From Spongospora subterranea (taxonomy: Eukaryota; Endomyxa; Phytomyxea; Plasmodiophorida; Plasmodiophoridae): 35,727 nt of DNA. The position numbers and the translations under genes were made by a program. The notes below the pieces were generated by a model. The model searched no databases. It had not been told where the DNA came from and saw only the letters and a program-made list of their open reading frames with translations. The stretch spans positions 1 to 35,727 of the forward strand of contig OUQQ01000145.1 of assembly GCA_900404475.1 (NCBI GenBank), given 5' to 3'. How positions within the stretch are numbered: the stretch's first letter is position 1; every line of letters starts with the position of its first letter. This document shows, piece after piece, positions 21,440 to 30,792 of the stretch.

Positions 21440-22623
21440 ATGTGCGATGAGGCGAGAACAGCTGAAGAGCTTTTGTTCAAGGCGAAACTGGCTGAGCAGA
21501 CAGAGCGGTTGATTATTCAGGAGTGAATGCCATGCTCTATTCAACTCAATACTTTTTATTGATTTAGATATGAAGAAATGGCCGAGTTTATGCAGTCATT
21601 TGTCTCTCTTAAGACTGAACCGTTATCGGATGAGGAGAGATCGCTATTTGCAGTGGCGTTTAAGAACGTGAGCGGGGAGAGGCGCGCTGCTTGGAGAAAA
21701 TTATGCTCGATTGAGCGACAAGAGATACGTTTGGACGAGTCAATATCAGGAGATAATAGGAATAGAAATGAGACAGATAACCATGGGCAACGGGTGTTAA
21801 CGGTGAAAGAATATAAGAGACACGTTGAGGCTGAGTTGACAATGATTTGCAATGAGGTATTTAATACCCAATATCATATTCATCATGGCTTGTTCCATAT
21901 TCAGTATAGGTCATATCAATTGTTCAAGATCGTTTAATACCCAATACCGATCCCGTCCTGTCATCCCAATTATATTCACTATTACAATCGCCAGAGATAC
22001 GGGACGATCCTCTACGATCATTAGAGAGCTCAGGTGCTGCTTTTCAGACCGCCGTCATTCAGGTCGATATTGCCGATCATTCCAATCCCTAAGTGTTTAT
22101 GGTATTCCATCTATAACAGCTTTTAGGCTCATCAACTTATGAACAATCTACACCATCGAGCAAAGAATCCCTCGTATTTTGGTATAAGATGATCGGAGAT
22201 TATCAGAGATTCCTAGCCGAGTTTTTGATGGACGGTTCCGAGAATCGTGAATTACAATCCCGTAAGGGGTTAGAAGCCTATATAATCGCGTCTTGCATAG
22301 CAAGAGTATATCTAGAACCCAGTCACCCTATTCGCCTGGGATTAGCCCTGAACTTCTCCGTTTTTTACTTTGAGATCTTGCAAATGCGAACATTAGCATG
22401 CCGCCTTGCTGAAACATCTTTCAATGAGGTTCTCTTTATCCAGAAATGCTTATCCCAGCTAGATTAATCATTGCCCTTGAAATAGGCTGTTGCTGAGCTT
22501 GATCATGCTGATGAAGGTTCATATCAAGATTCAGTGTTGGTCATGCAGCTTCTGAAGGATAATTTACGGAGCTGGACAGCTGAAGACCAAGATCATTCAG
22601 ATGAAACTCGACAAAATCCATAG
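21440..22623 (+). CDS. divergent 14-3-3 protein (five exons)
   Basis: A phosphopeptide-binding adaptor. Exons: 21440-21507, 21568-21856, 21910-22033, 22127-22428, 22486-22623; 306 residues against 245-260 usually. Landmarks: [75 protein letters not shown] and [11 protein letters not shown]. Pocket residues corresponding to zeta Lys49, Arg56, Arg127 and Asn173 are kept, but Tyr128 is Phe (YRY to QRF). Extra length comes from insertions after SIERQE and between the ICNE helix and the KMIGDY helix. The latter (about 35 residues) depends on splice choices at 21909, 22033 and 22126. Introns are 53-93 nt. It probably acts in cytosolic or nuclear signalling. Confidence 0.9.
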
Positions 22624-22913
22624 AACAAAACACATTCATTTTGATAAGTTGCCATAAAATTAACGGCTCTTTATCTAATGACTTGACAATCGGTGAATTC
22701 AACAAACGAGGTAACACAGGGTTGTGTCTGGCCAAATGACCAAAGGACAAGGCCGGCGACCGCAGCATTTACAGTACACAACTTGGCACAACGTTGTTTA
22801 TGATACACGGCAATCTATAATGCCGTACGGGGACCTATATTGGAGTATTCATCACTGCTTATCGCCAACAAACCGCCAAGGCGAGTAAACCGTACTTAGC
22901 AAACTATATATCC

Positions 22914-24217
22914 ATGGCTATGGCTAGCCAAGATCAAGGCGCTATATCTGATCTGCAACGGCTGTTAACAGAGGCGACCTTTGATTCAAATGAGAAGGAT
23001 ATCATGACTGTTTTAACGAGTCTTTCAAAACAAAAGATTGACTTGGATATTCTCAAAGTTCGTAATTAAATGTCCCTTCTTCATAATAGTGTTAGATAAG
23101 CCCAATACTGATTTTTCTTGGGATCCATCTGTAATGCTATCGCCATGATTCCTTGGGTTTATCCTTGTGTCAATAGCCTAATTCGACGTTGTCCTTGTTT
23201 TCTTAGCAAACTGGTATCGGAGTGACGGTTGGGAGACTGAGGAAACATTCCAATATGCAGATTAAAACATTGGCGATGACGTTAGTGAAATCATGGAAAG
23301 GGGCTGTCACTCCCAAGCCTCGATCTTCACTATCGACGGATTCGATCGGATTGCGTTCCGAGCCTTCAAGCGGGCAACAATCACCGCGAGACCTAACGCC
23401 TCCATCCACTCCAGCACCATCATTACATAGTGTGTTTCGCTCTCTGTCCACCTCATACACCAATCCAATTGATATTGATTCAGATGAGATGATGCGCGAT
23501 TTCAAGACTGGAGACAGCGTTAGGGACAAAATACGGTCGTTATTATCTGCCTCATTAACTAATTTATCCGGTTAGATATTGAGCATATGGTTTCCGCCAT
23601 CAATCATTTCGCTGAAGTGCATTGTTTATAGATGAAAGTGATAAAATGTTCGTCGCCATCCAGATTGAAGACGGTAATCGTCGTGCTTGCATATTTTGTT
23701 CCCAAGTCTCAGTGGGATGGTACAGGATTGTATCGCCATTTTGGCGACACTCTCAAAGGGTATAGGAATCAATTTCGTGCGATCGTGTTCAATCTAAAGG
23801 ATAAGACGAACCCTGAATTTGCATCCGATGTGTGCAAGGGGAAGATCCACCCTGCTGACCTTGCACAACTAGATTCAAAAGTCGGTCGTATTCGGATTCG
23901 ATTTATACATCTGAACCCTGATCGTTCAACCTCAGGAAATGGCCAGCTCAGAACTCAAGGCCGCCAGGGCAGATCGACATTACGAGTCGAAACAAGAGAT
24001 GCGCTCAGATCTGGTTAGTTTGGGTCAAAATGAAACTGAAGCGATGGTCAAACAAATGTGGTGTTAGAATAGGGGAATGGGCGCGACTGACATGTTCAAA
24101 TGCGGTCGATGTAGGAAATCAGAGACGACTTTCTATCAGATGCAGACGCGAAGTGCAGATGAACCTATGACCACCTTCATAACTTGTGTCCATTGCAGCA
24201 ATCGGTGGAAAATGTGA
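22914..24217 (+). CDS. transcription elongation factor TFIIS (six exons)
   Basis: Rescues arrested RNA polymerase II by stimulating transcript cleavage. Exons: 22914-23057, 23207-23570, 23632-23673, 23726-23880, 23936-24013, 24068-24217; 310 residues, the family norm. Domain I (TFIIS N) shows [15 protein letters not shown] and [10 protein letters not shown] Ser/Pro linker follows, then the central Pol II-binding domain ([46 protein letters not shown]). The C-terminal zinc ribbon has CGRC and CVHC around the catalytic hairpin RSADEPMT, with the essential Asp-Glu pair. Introns are 52-149 nt. It lies 290 bp after the 14-3-3 gene on the same strand, with nothing supported between. Confidence 0.93.
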
Positions 24218-24774
24218 CTCCTGGGATTATCAAATATCATATTGCCTCATCGTAATGTACTAGTAAACTATGTTTAACGTCATTTTATACGGAAACGGTC
24301 ATTGACGATTAGATCAGTGACGACATTCCGTCTTCATTATGTGATAGCGGTTCTCTATGTTGGGTCGCCGCGTTCCAGAGACTTGGCGGATCTAACGCAT
24401 CCATTTAGACGCGGACGCGGCCCCATATCATATGTGCGTCTCGAATCGACGCCTAACCCTGATGACCGGAATAGGTGATTGTAACGGGTGAACGGCCGTC
24501 CCCTGACTGTTTCTCCTCTGAACCACCCTCCTTGTGACTGCTCTATAAGGGTACACAATTTCTGATTTGTTATTTTCAAATTGAGAGTCGGCAGAGGTGT
24601 GGGAGCAGCCCTGGGCCAGTCGAGCCAATAGGAAGAGTATCACTGGCTGATGATGACAGGTATCCCTGACTGTGGCCCAGTGATCCAATCGCGGTCCCGG
24701 ATCGGAACTTCACTTTCAAATCCTTGAACACCACGCCCCCTACACGCACCCTAATATTCTCTTTCATAACGGCC
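24218..24774. other. gap between TFIIS and the reductase; no certain gene
   Basis: About 560 bp. Minus-strand ORFs at 24355-24579, 24428-24688 and 24576-24782 overlap in different frames. The last opens with MKENIRVRVGGVVFKDLKVK and could be a first exon, but no splice in phase joins it to the others. Its ATG would overlap the start codon of the reductase on the other strand. Treated as promoter sequence for the reductase. Confidence 0.4.
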
Positions 24775-26068
24775 ATGGCCATCGTTAATCAACGGATCAC
24801 ACTACAAAGTCGACCAGTGGGGGCGCCGTCATGGGACAATTTTCGACAGGAATCTGTTAGTTGGCAAGATAATGTCGCATAAGGATGTTGACAAGGTGTG
24901 GATTAGGTTACGGTTGAACTACCCAAGACTCCCTATGTTCTCATCAAAGTCTTGACAATTTCGATTGATCCGGCCATGAGAGGTTGGATGTCTTCGGCGG
25001 ATTCATACTTGCCTCCAGTAGCGATTGGAGATGTAATTTCGTCATCCAGAGAAGCCAGTATGTTTCTCAGTTCGACGTGATCAGGTTATGAGAGCCAGTG
25101 CCATTGGGGAAGTGGTTCAGTCGACCATCGACAAGTATCGGGTCAACGATATCGTTGAAGGCGTTTTTGGTCTTCAGCAATATGCCGTCATCACTGATCC
25201 TGAACAAATCGGGCTCGTCAAATCTAGCTTCGACCTTCCCATAAGCGCGTGGTTAAGCATTCTTGGGATTACCGGATTAACCGCTTATTTTGGTACCAAA
25301 ACGCCTGCACATCCCAGCTATTTGAGGCTTATAGGTTCTAACAGGATTATTGAAGGTCGGGCAGCCTCAACCAGGTGACACAGTTTTGATATCTGCGGCC
25401 GCTGGCGCAACTGGATCAATAGTTGGGCAAATTGCAAAGCTTATGCATTGCAGAGTCGTTGGCGTTGCAGGATCGGATGAAAAATGTAAACTGCTTGTCA
25501 ATGACTTCAAATTTGATGCCGCAATTAATTACAAAAGCGTCACATCGTTGACAGCAGAAGTTCACAGACTTTGTCCCGCAGGTCCTCGTACTGACTGTTG
25601 ACACCTGACAATTGGTCTGAAAGTTGGCTGGTAGGTGTTGATGTATTTTTCGATAGCGTTGGCGGAGGAATTTTAGATGCTGCGTTATCTAATCTTCGAC
25701 TCGGCGCGCGTGTGGTTATATGTGGTGCTATTTCACAATACAATGCCCAGAAAGTCACTGGCCCTGAGAAATATTTGAACTTGCTTGTCAAGCGTGCCAG
25801 AATGCAAGGTATAGAGATGATTCTTGCTGAAATATAGTTCTAACTCTGTCTGTCTCTAGGATTCATTGTGTTTGATTATGCTAAAGAGTATGGGACTGCA
25901 CGAAGTCGGCTGGCAGAATGGGTGCGTAACGGCTTGATTACCTACAATGTTGATGAAATGCATGGGCTCGACAACTGGATTCCCGCATTATCCTCTGTTT
26001 TCCTTGGCAATAATTCAGGAAAAATGGTTCTCAAACTGTCTGATCCAAAGATCGAGTCGAAGTTTTAG
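24775..26068 (+). CDS. zinc-independent medium-chain NADPH oxidoreductase (prostaglandin/alkenal reductase type, six exons)
   Basis: Predicted to reduce activated C=C bonds of alkenals or oxo-lipids with NADPH. Exons: 24775-24855, 24907-25032, 25085-25292, 25345-25581, 25635-25808, 25860-26068; 344 residues, normal for PTGR/LTB4DH-like MDRs. Landmarks: LQSRPVGAPS at the start, SIDPAMRGWMS, the Rossmann signature AAAGATGSIVGQIAKL, GSDEKC with the NADPH-phosphate Lys, DSVGGGILDAAL, and CGAISQYN before PEKYLNLLVKR. No zinc-ligand Cys set is present. Introns are all 51-53 nt. The stop lies inside a 20-bp tandem duplication. The exact substrate cannot be read from sequence. Confidence 0.92.
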
Positions 26069-26090
26069 AAATCGAGTCGAAGTTTTAGAA
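26051..26090 (+). repeat. exact 20-bp tandem duplication across the reductase stop codon
   Basis: The 20 bp at 26051-26070 are repeated exactly at 26071-26090. The first copy encodes the last five residues and TAG; the second is an untranslated copy with its own TAG. It looks like a recent slippage duplication. Confidence 0.95.
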
Positions 26091-26286
26091 TTGCCATCAT
26101 TTGTTGTTTGCAAACGAAATTCAGTTTTAATAAAGCAAATTATGTAAACAAGGGAACTTTATTCTCCTCTATTTGCTGCTACTTAACTTCGCTACTTAAC
26201 TTCTTGCTCTCTCTGATTTATTTTCTTCTGCTGTTGAACTTTTTTGCAACGCTTGGGCCTTGGTCATTGAGTTATCCAAACTTGAA

Positions 26287-26654
26287 TTACTGGCGTCTAG
26301 CGAACCACTTTTGTACTCGTCGGATCGTCGTGGTCCTATCCTTGTGGGCAAGAACAACGGTCGAAGCCGTCCTCTTAGCAACATTTCGGAGCAACAGATG
26401 ACGCCTGACTTTGCCAATTTTTGGGCCTTCATATGAATTCTGAATTTGGATCAGATCAGAGGCACAACGTTTTGCACTTGTGTTAGGGAAATGTTCACAT
26501 GCATGGATTGAATCAACTGCACTTGAGTTCAGATCATATTCATCATCACATTCAATCTGTGGTCGCTTGTTGCAGGCTTGTCAGATGCGTGTTGTGGCAT
26601 TGGCTGTGCTGTGCTTGCAAAACGTGAGGCATTCTGTTCCACGACCGAATTCAT
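26287..26654 (-). CDS. possible small basic protein, minus strand
   Basis: Between about 26570 and stop 26287 the minus strand reads as about 95 plausible residues. The first part is acidic (ECDDEYDLNSS), the end basic (VRRHLLLRNVAKRTA, RRVQKWFARRQ). The nearest Met (26654) is in another frame. A 47-nt intron with donor GTTTTG and acceptor ACAAG could link them. Otherwise a frameshift separates the two parts, which would suggest decay. No family is recognised. It competes with a plus-strand ORF at 26480-26836 that is inflated by the 21-bp repeat. Confidence 0.35.
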
Positions 26655-26679
26655 GGCTGAAAAAAGTCTTTTTGCTTTT

Positions 26680-26759
26680 AGCAATTTCTACAGTAAATTT
26701 AGCAATTTCTACAGTAAATTTAGCAATTTCTACAGTAAATTTAGCAATTTCTACAGTAA
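26680..26759 (+). repeat. 21-bp tandem repeat, 3.8 copies
   Basis: Three identical units (26680-26700, 26701-26721, 26722-26742) and a 17-bp partial copy of AGCAATTTCTACAGTAAATT plus T. The length is a multiple of three, so it reads as a heptad repeat (ISTVNLA or SNFYSKF) in open frames. It contains the TACAGTA motif found upstream of several genes here. Copies are identical, so the expansion is young. Confidence 0.95.
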
Positions 26760-26915
26760 CGGCAGCGCTTTTTGAAAGTAGAAAGTTAATTCTGGAGGGA
26801 GAGGGGGCAATGAGAACAGATAATATAGTGCATTAATGATTCGATACACCACTCCGATACCGTCACTGATACCAGATAATGATACGCTAATTCAGTGACG
26901 ACATTTGACGTGACC

Positions 26916-27315
26916 ATGTCGGTGAGACCTGTTTCGTTACCTGTGCTAGATTGGGGATCGGTCATGCATAAGGGATGTCTAGTCTCACAATCGGCCTCTG
27001 AGTCTCATTGTTAATTTGTCCTCATTAGCCGCACATCGTTATGGATCAATATCGGCTACAGGTTCTCAGTTCAGTATTCATCGGATTCGAATCCGAGTTT
27101 TCTCATGAATACATGTTTCAGGAGCGCGAATTCAAGAAACATACAAGAACTGCGAGATGTTGAGCGATTCGCAAGTAGCCATAGACCATGATCTTCAAGT
27201 TGTCGTGGCAAAATCAAAACACATGATGATGGTGTCGCGCGATTTCCGCACTGAATTTAGGGCCAAATTTGCTATGATAGCTTCATCGAAATCATCGCGA
27301 GAAGGAAACGAATAA
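26916..27315 (+). CDS. small helical protein, three exons
   Basis: The model is join(26916..26976, 27029..27061, 27122..27315), 95 residues; introns of 52 and 60 nt are GT-AG and all phases agree. Exon 2 is 33 nt. The C-terminal 60 residues form one long charged helix (ETYKNCEMLSDSQVAIDHDL, then FRTEFRAKFAMIASSK) like small subunits of BLOC/BORC-type or other coiled-coil complexes; this is a resemblance only. Its TAA ends 4 nt before the stop of the convergent gene at 27320. Confidence 0.55.
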
Positions 27316-27319
27316 CAGA

Positions 27320-28072
27320 CTAAAATTTAGGGCATTTATCAGGTTGTAATCTTCTTTTCAAATAATCAACTAACTGTTGACGTGTACCCGGCCAGATGAT
27401 ATCTTGGTCAGTGATCTCCATTATCGTTTCAGAGTAACTCTCTTTCACATCAAGCGTTTTCCAAATCAGTCTCAGCTCCATTTCGGTTGAGCTTATAGGT
27501 ACTACTTCTCTTTGAACTAGCTCAACCGCTCTGCCATCGAGAATGTGGTTGCACCCAATTTTTGGCACTGAAGGGCATAGGAGATCCACCACATCTTCAC
27601 AAAGATCAAGTGCAGAACAGAACATGATCTTCTCTAATTCCATATTCAAACTATCATTCTGAACAGAGTTTGAAGGAAACTCGCTTATCGATTTACAAAA
27701 CGACTCAGTGACCATATCCTTCCATTTAGGGTAACTCTCATCACTGATAACAGGTTTATCATCGACAACACCCTGTATCATGTAAGCGTAAAAAACCAAC
27801 TTGCCGAAGACAAAACAAACCTTGCATGATCGCCAGTGAGATATGGCATCATCTAAAAACTGTTTCATACCAATTGACTTCAAACTTGCCCTATATTTAG
27901 ATGATCGTTTGATGATGGGAATGGTAGGTGTATCATTTTGGGATGGTGCTCTGGGAGAAGTATTACAGCCGTTGATTCGAAACCTGGAATTGGATATAAC
28001 GCTGGTTGTAAGAAGGCGGGCGCATACGTTTGGCCGTTCAATGCGCACCGAGCACCGCCTCAAAAACAACAT
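27320..28072 (-). CDS. unknown mitochondrial-type protein, paralogue B
   Basis: The model is complement(join(27320..27772, 27821..28072)), 234 residues. The 48-nt intron is a stop-free multiple of three, so retention would add 16 residues; paralogue A lacks that insert, which supports splicing. The N terminus (MLFLRRCSVRIERPNVCARL) is Arg-rich and acid-free, a mitochondrial presequence pattern. The rest aligns end to end with the gene at 20489-21203 (see there), extended by a basic C-terminal helix. The two copies lie about 6 kb apart in opposite orientation. Function is unknown. Confidence 0.75.
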   Translation of the reverse strand: MLFLRRCSVRIERPNVCARLLTTSVISNSRFRINGCNTSPRAPSQNDTPTIPIIKRSSKYRASLKSIGMKQFLDDAISHWRSCKVCFVFGKLVFYAYMIQGVVDDKPVISDESYPKWKDMVTESFCKSISEFPSNSVQNDSLNMELEKIMFCSALDLCEDVVDLLCPSVPKIGCNHILDGRAVELVQREVVPISSTEMELRLIWKTLDVKESYSETIMEITDQDIIWPGTRQQLVDYLKRRLQPDKCPKF

Positions 28073-28511
28073 GACTTCCCAATGGACAACGATAACCTGC
28101 TCCGGTCGGCGGTCCCAGTCCCCGGACTACAACCGATTGCCGTACCGAATACCCCAGAGTCAGAAACCTTTGAAATCGAACTCGGTGACAGACTTTGAGA
28201 CCCTAACTAATGTATTCATCGCGCTTGACCTAATTCCGAACGAATTAATTCTAAGTTCATAATACCATGAAAACGCTGGCGGAAGCCTGCAGCATGGTCC
28301 TGTAAATGATCGTGTTTGTGTGTTGCCGCTCTGTGGTCGTACAATTATTTCAAAGAAAGAGCGGTGTCTGAACTTGGAAGCTGAACGCTGCGATGTTCAC
28401 GGTTGGCCCGACCCTAGAGGAGATGTGATTCACGTCCCAAGATCGGATACATCTGCCATTTGGCGGAAACGTCTGTCGATGGTGAGGACCGACAGGAAAA
28501 GAGGCACATGA
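28071..28511 (+). CDS. short UVSSA/DUF2043-like zinc-finger protein
   Basis: The model is join(28071..28184, 28293..28511), 110 residues, with a 108-nt phase-0 intron (GTGACA...TGCAG). Exon 2 shows C-x3-PL followed by C-x7-C-x2-HG and a downstream PR (CVLPL, ERCLNLEAERCDVHG, DPRGD). This is the pattern of the C-terminal zinc finger of UV-stimulated scaffold protein A, a transcription-coupled repair factor. The N-terminal VHS-like domain of UVSSA is absent, so this is either a short relative, a remnant, or a different protein with a similar finger. The start is uncertain: ATG 28071 overlaps the start codon of the divergent gene, and an alternative frame from 28082 also reads well. Confidence 0.4.
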
Positions 28512-28794
28512 CGGCATGGTCGCCGAATGGGTAGGTACTGTAAGTGTTGACGAAGTCGGTATAGCGAGTGCAACAGAGCACATGTATGACTGTGGCTTAT
28601 AGCCATGTCCAAGTTGTGGTTACAGTTAATAAGTGTTCGAATTACAACACGAAAATCCCTGACCTTGTTTATTCGACCTCCTTCGGCCATCGTACTGTAT
28701 CAAATGAAGTCTTATAAATATCAGGATCATCTCATTATGGCACGTGTCCATAAACAAAACCGTTAATCTCCATCTCATTCGTCATCCAATCGAA
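28512..28794. other. intergenic spacer
   Basis: About 280 bp with no supported gene. It contains two TACTGTA motifs (near 28536 and 28693). Confidence 0.5.
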
Positions 28795-29310
28795 ATGATG
28801 TTGAAATGTATATGGGGTTTAGCCATCATAACCATGGCGACGGCAGCTGTCGACACGGATTTCACAGACTTTAATGTTCCGCACTCCGTCCAACCCAGAT
28901 CGTCGAACAATCGTGTATATTTTGAGGTGAAAGGGCGTATTGGAAAGATATCCCTCTGTAATCCTGATGATGTCCCTGGTGTCTCTGCTGAAGTCCACCT
29001 AAGAAAGTCGTCGGATCGTATGAAGTTCTCATGGTAGATTTAATCCATTGACCATGAATACCGAATGTCTCAATGTAGATACAAATCCGAACAATGGGGA
29101 CAAAACACGATATTGGCGATTTGAAGGAGGATTTAAAGTGAGTACGGATACGCCTAAGCTCATCCATCTAGCGTGGTGTCTGGTTAACATTCAGGTAAAA
29201 AAATCAATCGAAATTGGCTGGCTATACAATAGGTCCTGATCGCCGTCGTTGAACAGAATGGAGCGGAAATGGCCAAAATTGTCACCGATGTATCAATAGC
29301 ATCATCGTGA
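28795..29310 (+). CDS. small secreted protein, three exons
   Basis: The model is join(28795..29006, 29038..29137, 29233..29310), 129 residues, all phases agreeing. The N terminus MMLKCIWGLAIITMATAAV is a clear signal peptide with cleavage expected around residues 17-19. The mature part is beta-rich (NNRVYFEVKGRIGKISLC, TRYWRFEGGFKVLIAVV) with two Cys in the mature chain. No transmembrane helix or retention signal is seen. The family is not recognised. Intron 1 would be only 31 nt, the weakest part of the model; it is required to keep the frame open. Confidence 0.55.
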
Positions 29311-29472
29311 AGTGATTTCATTTCGTATGACGACAAAATAAACTTTGAACTTTCGTTCAACGAGGATCCGCTATAGCCAGGCTGTTTGGTGTCCTTTCTG
29401 ATGAGTGTCTTGGGAGTGCTGCGGGATGGATAAGTCATTCCAGAGCAAACAATATCGATTGCAGATAGAACC

Positions 29473-30732
29473 ATGGGCCCGATTGATGTTAACTATTGCT
29501 CTCAACTCTTGACGAAAGTGGCGAAATATGAGAGATTGAGTATAGTCCCTGTGACAGCTCGTTCATTGTGTCATTCCCTTGACACATTTGATCTATTCAT
29601 GATGGCGCAGAGAAAACTCCTCAAACTAAGAGGGCAATTGGAGAGTCTTAAGGAGCAGGCAGGGCATCTGCATTCCACTCTTCGTGCAGGACCAATCGTA
29701 GGCGGCTGCCTGATTGCCAAATAGTCACTGATGGGAATTTAGCAGGACCAGAGGCAATATTCGATGATAAAACAGTTGGCTGAACGAAATGTGCCAGATA
29801 TGATTATTCAAATCGCAAACAAGATATCAGTATTAGAGGACACAGTAGCAAAGAGCAAAACTATGTTGACGATCGAGGACTATAGAGAAGGAAATACGAG
29901 TGACAATGGCAAAAGGGTGGAAATATATATGCCGAGGGGAGATGAGAGGAAACTAGATACAATTAACAGGAACACAACTGACGAGAAGGTCGAGGAATCT
30001 GGATTTGAGCTTCGGACAGAGTATAATTCAACGGCCTCAATACCAGGAGATATGACAATTGAGGCGATATCAGATTCAAGAAAGGGATCGAAATATCCGA
30101 CTCCTATTTGTAGGCCACCAACAACACCATCACCATATAGGACAAGCCGTCGACGCTATAAAGAGCCTCATTTCCAAGAGAATCTCAATTTGATGACAAG
30201 TCACCTTCATTCGCCAAACAGCGAATTGGAAAATACTGATCATCAACAAACGATTGTGATAGAAAAACCAGAAGGTGAAATACGTGAGAGGGAAGCAGAA
30301 GGGAAAGCGCCAACAGTTATGATCTCCCTACTACGTGACGAAGGAAACCAAGGAGGAATCTGGCGCCGGCATTTAGATATGCCGCATGGGGGCAACGACG
30401 ACGCTAAATCAGGAACATTTAAAACTACTGGGGTTGGTCACGTCAGACCAGATAATGGCCAGGTGTTAACGAATTCATCAAGAAGGAAATCCAGATCACG
30501 AATTACTAGTCTTGATTTGAGAACTCTGGACGAGACACTCAACCTGACTAAAAGTGAAGATCATCAAGACAGATCCATGAATCGGCAAGGCATTAAATAC
30601 CTTGCTGATCGACTAGTTCCACGGTCATCCTCAACAACGGGACGGCTAACAAAGGAGCGAGCACGATTAGAGGGGCTTTACCAGAAGGCAATTGCCGAAC
30701 ATGAACTTGTCAGAAAAAACTATAACAAATAA
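29473..30732 (+). CDS. unknown protein with helical N terminus and charged disordered tail
   Basis: The model is join(29473..29697, 29746..30732), 403 residues, with a 48-nt phase-0 intron (GTAGGC...AGCAG). Residues 1-125 are heptad-like helices (RKLLKLRGQLESLKEQAGHL; IANKISVLEDTVAKSK). Residues 125-370 are polar, rich in Glu, Arg, Ser and Thr, and probably disordered. The last 30 residues form a charged helix (KERARLEGLYQKAIAEHELV). No family is recognised; a centrosomal or cytoskeletal scaffold would fit the composition but is not shown. It converges on CBP80, 60 bp apart. Confidence 0.7.
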
Positions 30733-30792
30733 ACAGGAAAACACGTCCAGAAGAAATGATGCGCTTGACAGGGAAGTTTATTGTTATCATCC

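Noticed and set aside
22541..22768. 75-codon minus ORF after 14-3-3
   Set aside because: Partly antisense to the last 14-3-3 exon and without family features.
24428..24782. Minus-strand gene divergent from the reductase
   Set aside because: The pieces look partly protein-like, but no in-phase splice joins them, and the start codon would overlap the reductase start.
26480..26836. 118-codon plus ORF with ISTVNLA repeats
   Set aside because: Its open frame is largely the 21-bp tandem repeat, whose length is a multiple of three; the flanks show no protein features.
28082..28198. Alternative first exon (MDNDNLLRSAVPVPGL...) for the zinc-finger gene
   Set aside because: It reads well, but its donor phase does not connect to the frame carrying the Cys/His finger; kept only as an alternative start.
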